This document shows, in pieces, positions 39,728 to 49,527 of a stretch of 64,000 nucleotides of DNA; within the stretch, counting starts at the first letter, position 1, and the number at the start of each line of letters is the position of its first letter. The notes beneath the pieces are model-generated. The model did no database searches. It had not been told where the DNA came from and worked only from the letters and a program-made list of their open reading frames with translations. Source of the stretch: Histomonas meleagridis (Eukaryota > Parabasalia > Tritrichomonadida > Dientamoebidae); NCBI GenBank assembly GCA_020186115.1, contig WSYJ01000142.1:186001-250000 (forward strand), read 5' to 3'. The position numbers were made by a program, and so were the translations under genes.

Positions 39728-40429
39728 TGTGATGATTATATATTTAATGAAGAATACACATTAAAAAATGGAGAAAAATATTCTGAGATATTTAAGGTCC
39801 ATGATCTAATCTGTAATTGCAATAAACAATTACAAGTTGGTATCCCATGTTCACATATAATTAATGTTCTAGAAATGAATAATTTAAGCGTAATATATAA
39901 TATTAAAATAGCAAACAGATGGGTACTAAATCAGCAAAACTTTATTTATCATCATGAAGGTTCAAAATTATTTGAAGAAATTACTTATAGAATCACACAG
40001 TTAAGTTCTCAAGAAAGATTTGTTTTACTTCGGGCAAAGGGAACACCATTATATGAATTGGCAAGTAGAAGTCAGGATAAATTCGAAAAAGCTATGGCTT
40101 CTTTAGATTCTCTAGAAAAAGAACTAAATAATGAATCAATAGAACAGATTGCTACTGATGAAATAGAAATTAGAGCCGGAAGAGGTGAAATTCATAGAAA
40201 TACGAAAAAAGTTAATCCGCGTCAATGTCTCATCTGTTCAAAGCCGCATAATACAAAAAGATGCCCCAGAAGAGGTGAAGTACTTAAATTTGTTCAAGAA
40301 GGTGGCTCAATCTTTGGATTAAAGCATTTTTCAATATGTAATCAAACTGGGCATAATTATAAAAAATTCAAAGCTAAAGAAGCATGGTTAGAAGCTATTC
40401 GAAAAGGTGAACTCCCTCCGATTGAATAA
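39728..40429 (+). pseudogene. MULE-type transposase, C-terminal fragment
   Basis: About 230 codons on the plus strand, starting abruptly where the Maverick fibre sequence ends. It contains a SWIM zinc finger CNCNKQLQVGIPCSHIINVL (C-x-C...C-x-H), a coiled linker, and a CCHC-like zinc knuckle CLICSKPHNTKRCPRRG followed by a degenerate second one (CNQTGHNYKKFK). SWIM plus knuckle is the C-terminal layout of Mutator-like transposases; the DDE domain is missing. The upstream part of the open frame (39518-39727) is antisense to fibre repeats and not part of the protein. Confidence 0.75.
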
Positions 40430-41186
40430 ATTTGTTTTGCTTAATTTTATTTGTATTGTTTTTATTTTATATGATAATTTTGTTATTTTGTTAGCTTTAC
40501 ATAAATACGTTTATATCAGTACTGATACTTTTTCAAAGAGGGTGCTATTTGTTTATGAGCACCGTGTGCTCTGGAAATGTACCCGAGAGAATAAGTATAT
40601 TTAATTTGGTGCTCATCACACCTGTACCACTATAGGGCAAAAAAATAATTAGGGCACAAATAATTCAAATATAGTGTTGTGTCAAATTTATTTTTATTCA
40701 ATTTTTGGATATTTACTTCTGTAAGACGACACACTCTATTTCACAAGCGTCACTTTTTTGCCAATTACTTTAGTGGTGTAAGATAATTTTTTTGATTGAA
40801 TGAACATTTATTTTGTACAGCATTTGTAAACTTCTCAATTACAGACATTTACTTTTCCAAAACATGAGAATATTTTTGTTATGCAGATGAATAATTTTGT
40901 AGATGTGTCACTTTTTGGATATTTACTTTTGTATGGCCAAACAAAAAGCAAACAGCTGTAGTGTCCTGTACGGAAATTCTCAAAAGTCATTCAATTTCTG
41001 AGTAAATCATTTATAAAGTGCGAATTGAACAGATTTTCATCCACGTTGTGAAATATTCGAATAGTTTGTTTGGACAATTAAACATTCAAACCATGCTTAA
41101 AATTTTTCGTACACCAGCTGTACGGAAATTCTCAAAAATCATTCATTTCTCGAGTAAACTATTCGATTTCCCGCATACTTACACTG

Positions 41187-41247
41187 CGGTTGTGATCGTT
41201 TCCATCTGAAAAAGCCTGGCTTTTTCAGATGGAAACGATCACAACCG
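41187..41247. repeat. Perfect 30-bp snapback hairpin, 1-bp loop
   Basis: Arms 41187-41216 and 41218-41247 are exact inverted copies. Centre CTGAAAAAGCC-T-GGCTTTTTCAG. It is followed by GGCGCTCGCAAT (41259-41270), the inverse of the block next to the hairpin at 33325. Confidence 0.93.
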
Positions 41248-41300
41248 TCCGCGCCTCCGGCGCTCGCAATTACTAAAAAAATTGTTGTTGAGTGTTTTAC

Positions 41301-42279
41301 TCAATTTGCTCCATATGTAATAAATGGCACGACGACTCCATCGCCTATCCATGTCGAAGATATTGTAGGATTCCATTTAACGCCATAGAAATATCTTTGA
41401 TGAGGTGTTTCGTACGTCTTCCTATCATTGATGGTTTTTTGGGGCAGTCCACAATGAGCTGTGTTGTTGTTAACATGTATCCAATTTCTGAGTTCTTCAA
41501 TATTTCTGCATTTTATGCTGTACCTCAAAATCTTCCACATTTCCCATTTTGACTTCTGATAAAACTTGTTTAATTCCATTTTTTTCGAGGAATTTCTTAA
41601 AATCTTTTTTGAATTCTCTACCATTATCGGTTCACACAGAAAATGGACGGTTGCCACAGTATTGAATTGCTAATTCGAGGCACTTTTTTGTAGTTGCTGA
41701 GAATTTGTTCGAGATTGCGTCACAATATACGACGTAACGAGAATAATCATTCATAAAAGATATTAAATATTCTCCGTTATAATTATGGAGATCAGTATGA
41801 CAAATTAAATTTAAATTTGATGCTTCATATCGGCAATGATAGGGTTCTTCGGGCTTTAACGGTCGCGTGTACGATAAGGCGTTGTTCTCCTTCATTACGT
41901 CGTATATCATATGGTGTGTAATTTCTTGTCACATAGGAACACTTTCTGATTCGGAAATTATTTAATAGAATGTCTTGTTAACGCCAGTTTTGTATATTCT
42001 TTGTATTTCCATGATTTTATCTTTGAGCTCTTGGCGTAAATCTCCTTTTTGTCTCCCTCTGGTAATACGTTGATCAAGACCGTTATCGCCGATCGCCCTT
42101 CTAACGGTCCCTGGACTCACTCTTTTCGTTACCACTATTCGAGGAAGATGTTTTCCCCTATTTATGATAACTCTGGCATGATTGCTCGCTTCGTCGATTG
42201 TTGTTCTCCTTTGCTGGATTGCCTTGACGGTAGCTTCTAGCCGAAAAGGGCAAATTTCGATCTTTTTCCTTCCTTGCAT
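41301..42279 (-). pseudogene. IS481/IS3-like (rve) transposase remnant
   Basis: From ATG 42279: a basic N-terminal HTH part (PFRLEATVKAIQQRRTTIDE, VSPGTVRRAIGDNGLDQRIT), a stop at 41962, then the integrase core SNLNLICHTDLHNYNGEYLI (first Asp), an in-frame TGA near 41632, TDNGREFKKDF (second Asp) and NNTAHCGLPQKTINDRKTYE. HTH plus rve core in one small TIR element is the design of eukaryotic IS481/IS3-like transposons known from Trichomonas. At least two nonsense changes make it inactive. Family naming is by domain order only. Confidence 0.65.
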
Positions 42280-42537
42280 TCGAAATTTACATTCAATAGT
42301 TTACTTAAAAATTGAATGATTTTTGAGAATTTCCGTACAGCTGGTGTACGAGAAAAACCAAAATTAACCCAGTCACTTTTCTATCGCTTTGATGACGATC
42401 ATTTATCTCTCATTATTCACTTTTTGAATGGTTTACTCAGAAATTGAATGATTTTTGAGAATTTCCGTACACAACAGCAAACAGCTGTAGTAAATCGACT
42501 ATTCAATTCTTTTACATTGATATCACTTTAATGATGA

Positions 42538-42585
42538 AAATACGATAGAGTTTTTTGAATTTGTTCAAAAAGCTCTATCGTATTT
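42538..42585. repeat. 22-bp inverted repeat hairpin, 4-bp loop
   Basis: Arms 42538-42559 and 42564-42585 match with one mismatch (AAATACGATAGAG.TTTTTGAA). It is followed by a GC-rich patch (GTCGACCCGCCCCGAATGC). It is the third snapback of similar size in the transposon zone. Confidence 0.85.
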
Positions 42586-43372
42586 CTATCGTCGACCCGC
42601 CCCGAATGCTGGGGCACCTGACGAATTTAATGATCAATAACTCAGATATAAGTCGAAAGATATTTTAAAACCATTTCTAATGGATGTATTATAAATTAAT
42701 AGTCAAACGAAAATTGGTCAAGCATTTTATCTGCACACTAAATCTGATTATCTTCTTTTGACTCTAATAATCTAAAAACTCTATTCTTCTTATATTTATG
42801 TAACTGCCTTTTTAAAATGATCATAATTCTTCTTCTGCCCTAAAAATTTAAAAATTATATATTCAACCAATAATTGTTCTTGATATTTAGCAACTTTATC
42901 TATTTGTATATATATGGATTTGTCACTTTTATTTTGGAATGAATTCTCTTTAAAATTTTTCTCGAAGTCGCTCCATACCTATCAAATATACCAGCACTCC
43001 GGGTCATTTGTTATTATTTTTGTTCATTTGTTAATTTTGGAATTTTTATCTCCCCACTCAGTTTGTTTCAACGTCACTTTCTCGTAAAGTAACCAATGTA
43101 ATTAAATACTTTACTTGATTTAAACACGATAGAGGACGTTAAAAATAATTACAGCCACCTCAAAATATTTTGACGTATTCGACTTTATGAATTGATAAAG
43201 TTTTGAAAAATTATGACCGTTTATTGACCGTTAATTTCAGTAACATTTCGACTTACAACAACAAAAAGCAAACAGCTGTAATAATTGAATAATTGATATA
43301 TATAAAATTTGGTTTTTCGTTATTATATTTAGCGCGAAAAGGTATCCTTGACCATAAACTTTTAATTTATAA
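42586..43372. other. Intergenic region without a recognised gene
   Basis: AT-rich sequence after the transposon cluster; I see no open frame or RNA gene. It contains the last copy of the 20-bp direct repeat (43261-43280) and the upstream region of the gene at 43373. Confidence 0.4.
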
Positions 43373-44422
43373 ATGTTATTCTTCATTTGTATTTTCGGAT
43401 TTAAGATTCAAAATAGCGAAATAAAAGGGTTTTATCCAGATGGTACTACTGATCGAAACAAGGTGTATAGTTTAACAGCAATAAAACATGGGAATGACGA
43501 AGATGTTCAAAAATGTCTCATTGAAGAAATATTAAAAGTTGTTCCACAAACAAAGTTAAATGAAATTGATGCTCTATTTGATTCATCAGGTGGATTCTAC
43601 AATGATGAGCGAATTATAGAAATGTCACAACACCGATATAACCCTTTAACAGTAAATGAAGCAAAATCACTTGCATATTACATGTATTTACCAGACCTTT
43701 CACAAAAAGTAGATCTTGAACTCAACACTGGATATACAAGTAAATTCGACTGTTTCTTTGACTCTCTCAAAAGAGCATTCGATAAATTAGAAGAGTTCGC
43801 TTGGTCACCATCGTATAAGGATGGTAGTAACCTCAAACCTGAACAATTTAAAGTTGGCGAGTATGTTTCAACAAGAACATTTACTCAGGTTTGTGTAAAT
43901 TCTGGATATATAGGAAATGCTAATATTATTATAAAAATATATGCAAATAAAAAAAATATAAAATCAGTTGAAGATATTTTAAGAAAAAAACCTACAAATG
44001 ATGATAATATATTAATATTTCCTCCTGCAACACTCTTTAAGGTAAAAAATGAGCCATATATAAAGTATTGTAACAGAAAGAATTTTAGCCCTGATTGTTA
44101 TGATAAAAAGAATTCAAATGACCTAAAAGAAATAACTTTCATTGAACTAGAAGAAATTGACGAATTCTATGGACCAATAAAATATAGGGATCCTCCGGAA
44201 GTACATAGTGACGTATCTGTCATTCCTCTAAACTTTTCAGAAGAACCAGAATATTATACAGATGATGAACCAACAATATCCAATAAAAGCAGCGCCTCGA
44301 AAAATATATTGATCATTGTATCTGTTGTAGCGGGAATTATTCTTATAGGAATTGTGTGTTTAGTTATTTTTTTCATAAACAGGAAACGAACAGAAGCAAC
44401 TAAATCGAATAATATTGTATAA
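43373..44422 (+). CDS. Type I membrane protein with ADP-ribosyltransferase-like ectodomain
   Basis: A 349-residue frame. Residues 1-15 (MLFFICIFGFKIQNS) look like a signal peptide; residues about 314-338 (ILIIVSVVAGIILIGIVCLV) form one membrane helix followed by a short basic tail. The ectodomain has the order of ecto-ADP-ribosyltransferases: helical AKSLAYYMYLP, FKVGEYVSTRTFTQVC (place of the F-x-S-x-S/T motif), a strand NIIIKIY, then ILIFPPATLFKV, which corresponds to the family's E-x-E-V-L-x-P-P-x-x-x-F-x-V. In this block the catalytic Glu positions read D-D-N, so activity is doubtful. No toxin function is implied. The assignment is from motif rhythm only. Confidence 0.45.
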   Translation: MLFFICIFGFKIQNSEIKGFYPDGTTDRNKVYSLTAIKHGNDEDVQKCLIEEILKVVPQTKLNEIDALFDSSGGFYNDERIIEMSQHRYNPLTVNEAKSLAYYMYLPDLSQKVDLELNTGYTSKFDCFFDSLKRAFDKLEEFAWSPSYKDGSNLKPEQFKVGEYVSTRTFTQVCVNSGYIGNANIIIKIYANKKNIKSVEDILRKKPTNDDNILIFPPATLFKVKNEPYIKYCNRKNFSPDCYDKKNSNDLKEITFIELEEIDEFYGPIKYRDPPEVHSDVSVIPLNFSEEPEYYTDDEPTISNKSSASKNILIIVSVVAGIILIGIVCLVIFFINRKRTEATKSNNIV

Positions 44423-44669
44423 AAATTCTAGTTTAAATATATTGTTCAATCATAATCCCCAATATTTTTTAAGTAAATTAGATATCATTTAATAAATATG
44501 TTTTCTTGAATTTTTGCTGAAATTAAAATTATAAATATCAAATATATTATTTAAGTAATTATGAATTGTTGTAAATTGGTTCAGATAAGAAAAGTGGTTT
44601 AAAACGTTTTAAGTAAAAGTTATAGTTTTTATTTTTTGCACGATGCAAAGAACGTTAAAAATATAACAA
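44423..44669. other. Short intergenic spacer
   Basis: AT-rich spacer between two plus-strand genes, with no feature I can name. Confidence 0.4.
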
Positions 44670-46256
44670 ATGTTTAGACTCAAAGAAATATGGGAATCTT
44701 CTCATATTTCTAATGAGGAATTCAGTCCAGATGCATTTTGTTCTTTTTTGTTTGATCATCAAACGTGTATTTCAGTTGGTAGTCTTTCAGGAATTATTCG
44801 ATTTTATTTTCCATCAAAAGCAAGTGATCAAGCACCATTTACAGAAATCATTCTTAATTATCCTATTCTTCAAATTTCATATGGGAATTTTATTTTCAGT
44901 GATAAAAGTACACTTGCAGTTCTTCATCCAAATCTTTTAATCCTTTATGAAATCGAATCAAAAGAGAACACAATTGTTCTTAATGAATCACAATCATATT
45001 CTCTTTCGCATTCTTAATATAATTTTATTTCAACAACATTAGATGGACCATCGAAACCACAATGTATCATTATTCAATCACTTGATGGCTTTCTTACAAT
45101 TGCTAATTCACTTGGCACCACCGCATATAAAATTCCATATTTTTTTCTGTTGCCCAATGCCATTCACATACATTCCTCCGTTAGAACTTTTTATCTTTGG
45201 TTCACCCGATTATAAAGTCTATGGCTATCGGAAGAACATTTTACTTAGCAGTAGTTCAGACAATAAATCGATTGAAGATTGGAATTATTTAAATAATTAA
45301 ATCGGCGAACAAATTGTTTCAATACACTTTTGGCAGCTCAAAACGAAATACGTCACCGCAGCCAGCTACGAAATTGCAGTTGTTGGCGAGCGAACGTTAT
45401 ATGTTTTGAATGAAAATGGAAATCTGAAATCGATTGTTTCACTTAACATGTGTGCGATCTCAGTACTTTCGTATACTTCGCAGTACGAAAAAGGCAAAAA
45501 TTGTAATAATTTATTGATATCAGGTAAAGAAAATACACTTTGTATTTATATCAATTTCCAAAAAGTTTGGCAACTAAATTTAACCAAAGCCGCAATTGGT
45601 TAAATATAATAACTATTGAACCAAATCCTGGATTTCTTGCATTACTTACAGAGGATGGCACAGTGGTCGTAGGTTATGTTGGAACCCATTACCAACAAAT
45701 CCTTCCATTGCCTAAAATACCTAAAATTACTGAACAACAAGTGAAAGAACAAATCATAAAAATAAATGAAAGAATATCAAAAATACCATCAACAGACTTC
45801 TTTCAGATCTTTGTCAATGTCTCTAAAGCTTCGCCACGATTTGTTGAAATAATTTTCCAATCAAAGTTTGAAGTGAATGATGTAATGTGTCAAATTGAGG
45901 TGCCCCCAACGATAACAAAAGTGTCGTCGTTTACCATTGAAAAAGTGGGTAAGGATGAAGTTCCTTTTCGAATTGAATTTTCCCCAACAGATAAACCACC
46001 CGCAAGGCAAAACATCATAATAAGTACCATATTCACAACAGCAGAGAAGAAAATGCTGACAAAGTTTGTTGAGTTCGAAATTCCATTCGAATTCTTCATC
46101 AGAAAAATCGAAACACGAGTGAAAGGGAACTTCAAATTGATACTAAATGCAAAAGGAGGATTCCTAAGCTTAGTGGAACTGTTTCCAAACCAAGTCTTGA
46201 AGAAGCCGCATGAATTATCAATGACATTAACAATATATTGTTATTCAAAAAATTGA
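44670..46256 (+). pseudogene. BBS9 (PTHB1) homologue, broken
   Basis: Starts at ATG 44670 and matches the N-terminal beta-propeller and GAE region of BBS9, a BBSome subunit that helps move membrane cargo through cilia and flagella. Matches in order: MFRLKEIWES, VGSLSGIIRFYFP, LAVLHPNLLILYEIES, CIIIQSLDGFLTIA, DWNYL followed by IGEQIVSIHFW, VVGERTLYVLNENGNLKSIV, and LNIITIE..PGFLALLTEDG with VGYVGTHYQ. The frame is interrupted by TAA at 45015-45017 and 45298-45300 and by shifts near 45145 and 45600. Later codons stay open to 46256, about 530 residues in all versus about 890 in human; the C-terminal part is missing or lost in 46257-46600. The order and spacing of blocks leave little doubt about identity. 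Confidence 0.82.
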
Positions 46257-46904
46257 ACAATGTGGGGGTGGGAATCCGGCTCAAATTTTATCATCGTAGG
46301 AGGAGCCGCCTTCCATGTGCCAAAATAACAGAAGGGTTTGGCAGAAAAGGTCTCCGGCCTGAAATGCACATAAGGTACTCACCATCCTGGAATAAATTCG
46401 CACCTCCCAAAAAACTCTTGATATGACAACGGACTATGCCCTTCAATATGTTATTTTACAACCATTCAATCCGTTCCTTGCCCCATGCTGGCTGGATTCG
46501 CACCCCCACATCTTAGCGTTTTTTTTTATTATCCTCTAAATCCAAAATGATCAATTTCAACACAAAAACGCAAATTCGTTATAAAAAGACGATAAGCAAT
46601 CAACCCGTTCGTTATTCTTCAAGCTGACCATAATACGTATAATACAGAGGGGATGACAATCGAATTATATACTTCATCGAAAGGTAATACAACGATCAAT
46701 AAAGTATACAATATGGGAAACATTTTCAACTGATTATGATCATAATAACAGTTATTATTATATTAACCGTTTGATAAAGCAATCAATACTTTCAAGAAGG
46801 CCGAGAAACAAGCAAAAACTTGATCCATCTTCAAATAGTATATAAAATTATCATTACAGGGCGTGTTAATCAAATATTCATAAAAATTGTATATTTATTG
46901 ATAA
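46257..46904. other. Former 3' end of BBS9-like gene and intergenic region
   Basis: The first 250 bp are unusually GC-rich for the window (around 46260-46510) and have no stop-free frame that I can match to BBS9, though they may be the decayed remainder. The rest is AT-rich without a supported gene. Confidence 0.4.
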
Positions 46905-48794
46905 TTATATTTGTTCAATAAATTTTTCTTCTTGAAAATCTTCGGCAAATGGATCTTCTTCAATATTTATGTTACTTATTCCTGTAGTAAATGTATTCGT
47001 CGTTTCGTTTTCATTTTCTTCTGATTTATCATTTTCATAAATTTCTTCTTTTTTATTTCGAATATGTTTCAAAAATATAATTAAGAATATGATAATAACT
47101 ATTACTATGACAATTACACAAACTGAAATGATGATAATCGTTGTTTTATTATCATTATTTTGATTATCATTAACATTAGTGTAAAACACTGTAAAGAAAT
47201 TGGAATAATAATTATAATAAGTCGAATAAATAACAATCGTGTAATTGTAATAAATAAATTCTGTTTCAATATATGAAAATGTCGAATTGTTTATATATAA
47301 TGAAAATGTTTTCGTTTGTGTTTCATAAATAGTTAATGAATGTGTAATTGATAATGTAATTGTTATTGTGTATGAAAATGATAATGAAATATCACTTTGA
47401 AGTGATGCAGTAAATGTATTCGAATTAGAATATGTATTCGATTGACTAAATGAATATAATTCTGAGAATGAAATTGAATCTGAGTGTGTATATGTATTTG
47501 ATTTTGTAAATGTATTCGATTGACTAAATGAATGTGTTGGAAGTGGTTCGCATGTTCCTTCTGTGTTGTCTTTGGCAACATCTAAATTTCCAAATTTACT
47601 TCCTTTATATGTTGAATATGTGATAACACTTGTTGAAACATTATAAAATGCATTTTCACGAATTTCTGGTTCTGAATCTCCATAATAATATATACATCGA
47701 AGTTGATAACAATTCCCAAATGCTGAACCTCCAATATTTCTTATTCCATATCCAAGTATTAATAATGTTAAATTCGAACATAATGCAAATGCATAACTCC
47801 CAATTGTTGTAACTGAATTTGGAATTGTAATGTTTTTGATTGATGAACACAATGAAAATGATGAACCTCCAATCTCTGTAACATTTTCTCCAATTATAAT
47901 CGTTTCTAATTTAGAACATAAATAAAACACTGAACCTCCAATATTTGTGACTGAGTTACCAAAATTAACTGAAACAACTGAAGGCCATCCTGAAAATGCA
48001 TCACTTGGAATTGAATAAATATTTTCACTGATAATTATATATTTCGTGATATTTTGATATTGTTCAACATCAATAAAATCATTTGAATTTGTGATTGAAA
48101 GTGTTGAATTATCTTTATGAAATATTTCATAAGAATTTGTGAAAAATATAATAAAAATTGAAATGAAAATTTTTTCAATTTTTTTCTTTTCTTTTACTTT
48201 CAATACATATTTGGTCGTTAATATTTTCTGAACTGAAATTGTGTTTTTCTGATAAAATTTGATATGAATAACCGAAAATATCATTGAAAAAATGATGGTT
48301 AAGTGAAGTAAAACATTCAAAATGTTTGGTCCTTCTTCGTTGTCGTTTCGCACCATCAAAAAATGTGAAAATTCACGTTTTATAGGATATACATCTTCAT
48401 AAAATTTATTGTATGATTTATCAAACATACCATTTTTGACAAATATATCAATTTCAAAGTATTTTTCCAAAATGTTTGAAAAATATGCTCTTGGAATTTT
48501 ATGTTTGTTATTAAAATCCTGATGTACAACTATTGTATATTCATTATATGGTATCAAATTCAAAAATAATTTGTTTATCAAAACTTTATAATTATTGTTA
48601 AATCTTTGAAATTTTTTGTTCATAATTTCATTAATTGATACATCCCCATCACATTCGTAAGTCATACTTTTCATGTTTTCGTGGTTTTGTATTTGTAATA
48701 TTTCTTTTTGAATGATATAAGGTGTAATAAGCTTTGTATCGGTTATAAAACGTTTCATCATGATCAAAATGCTGAATAAAAGAAAGGTTCTCAT
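46905..48794 (-). CDS. BspA-like leucine-rich-repeat surface protein, paralogue A
   Basis: Frame of 629 codons from ATG 48794. The clear BspA/LRR_5 ectodomain starts after a hydrophobic segment (IFISIFIIFFTNSYE) that would serve as signal peptide. LRR units such as SIPSDAFSGWPSVVSVNF, NIGGSVFYLCSKLETIII and TIGSYAFALCSNLTLLIL give about five to six turns. A Ser/Thr-rich stalk with HSFSQSNTFTKSNTYTHSDS-type repeats, one membrane helix (about residues 545-570) and an acidic tail with NIEEDPFAEDF follow. Such proteins are abundant on trichomonads and are linked to adhesion. The first 225 residues before the signal-like segment are unrelated to paralogue B and have another hydrophobic helix, so the true start is uncertain. 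DPF in the tail could be an endocytic signal. Confidence 0.8.
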   Translation of the reverse strand: MRTFLLFSILIMMKRFITDTKLITPYIIQKEILQIQNHENMKSMTYECDGDVSINEIMNKKFQRFNNNYKVLINKLFLNLIPYNEYTIVVHQDFNNKHKIPRAYFSNILEKYFEIDIFVKNGMFDKSYNKFYEDVYPIKREFSHFLMVRNDNEEGPNILNVLLHLTIIFSMIFSVIHIKFYQKNTISVQKILTTKYVLKVKEKKKIEKIFISIFIIFFTNSYEIFHKDNSTLSITNSNDFIDVEQYQNITKYIIISENIYSIPSDAFSGWPSVVSVNFGNSVTNIGGSVFYLCSKLETIIIGENVTEIGGSSFSLCSSIKNITIPNSVTTIGSYAFALCSNLTLLILGYGIRNIGGSAFGNCYQLRCIYYYGDSEPEIRENAFYNVSTSVITYSTYKGSKFGNLDVAKDNTEGTCEPLPTHSFSQSNTFTKSNTYTHSDSISFSELYSFSQSNTYSNSNTFTASLQSDISLSFSYTITITLSITHSLTIYETQTKTFSLYINNSTFSYIETEFIYYNYTIVIYSTYYNYYSNFFTVFYTNVNDNQNNDNKTTIIIISVCVIVIVIVIIIFLIIFLKHIRNKKEEIYENDKSEENENETTNTFTTGISNINIEEDPFAEDFQEEKFIEQI

Positions 48795-49527
48795 GTTTCA
48801 GCTTGTAATATATATATGGACCTTCGCCAATTATACATCGGCTTTCACAAAAGTTTAAAATCTCACGGTTAAACTTTTAAAAACCTGTTGTTTTATTGTC
48901 GTTTTTCAAACCAATTTTGAAATATTTCTATCGATTTTTTAAGACGACAATCAAAGAAACAGCTTTATAACATTATAAATTCACTTTTAAATAACATAAT
49001 GAATATATGTTATAGAACGGAATTTATGCTTTAATTTGGTGTGCCGTTCATTTATCAAAGATGTTTCCATCATCATAAAATTAGCACTTTTTTAAAACAT
49101 TGGCAATTCAGCTATTTCTTGTTTGAATATTTATGATTTTATATAAAATAAACAAAATATAAGGAGTTCTTTATGTCCGAAATCAATTACATTGTATCTT
49201 TAATTTAAAAGATATTTTTTGATTTTGAGAATAATGAATTCAAGTAAAGTTCATCCCAATTCATTCAAAAGCTAACATTTAATGTATTGACAATCATAAT
49301 TCAAAATTATTGATCGTTGTGCAACAATATTTACCTTATTATATTTAAAGTCAGTGATACTATTTAAACATCATAAAATTCAAAATTTCATATTTAAATA
49401 AAATAATTCAAAACATTTTAAAGTCAAAATGATATTATTGTTAATATGATTTCATTTTATTTTATATGACAACACTTAATTTTTGTATAAGAATTAAATT
49501 AAAAATGTTCATGATTACACATTTTAT
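48795..49527. other. Spacer between the BspA-like paralogues
   Basis: AT-rich sequence of 733 bp with no supported gene or RNA. It holds the upstream region of paralogue A and the 3' flank of paralogue B. Confidence 0.4.

Larger units (their letters stand above)
40968..42470. mobile_element. Nested TIR transposon with rve-type transposase
   Basis: Outer TIRs: 40968 onward (GTACGGAAATTCTC...TCATTCAATTTCTGAG) and its inverse ending at 42470. A second inverted pair lies inside: about 41108-41160 and 42298-42350, each with GTACACCAGCTGTACGG and the same GGAAATTCTC sequence. So one copy appears nested within, or flanked by the ends of, a second copy. The interior holds the decayed transposase on the minus strand and a 61-bp hairpin. 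Confidence 0.7.
40941..43280. repeat. Direct repeats bracketing a nested transposon cluster
   Basis: An exact 20-bp word ACAAAAAGCAAACAGCTGTA occurs at 40941-40960 and 43261-43280, and its last 14 bases again at 42476-42489. The inner TIR element 40968-42470 sits between the first and third copy. These could be target-site or element-end duplications from successive insertions. Confidence 0.7.
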
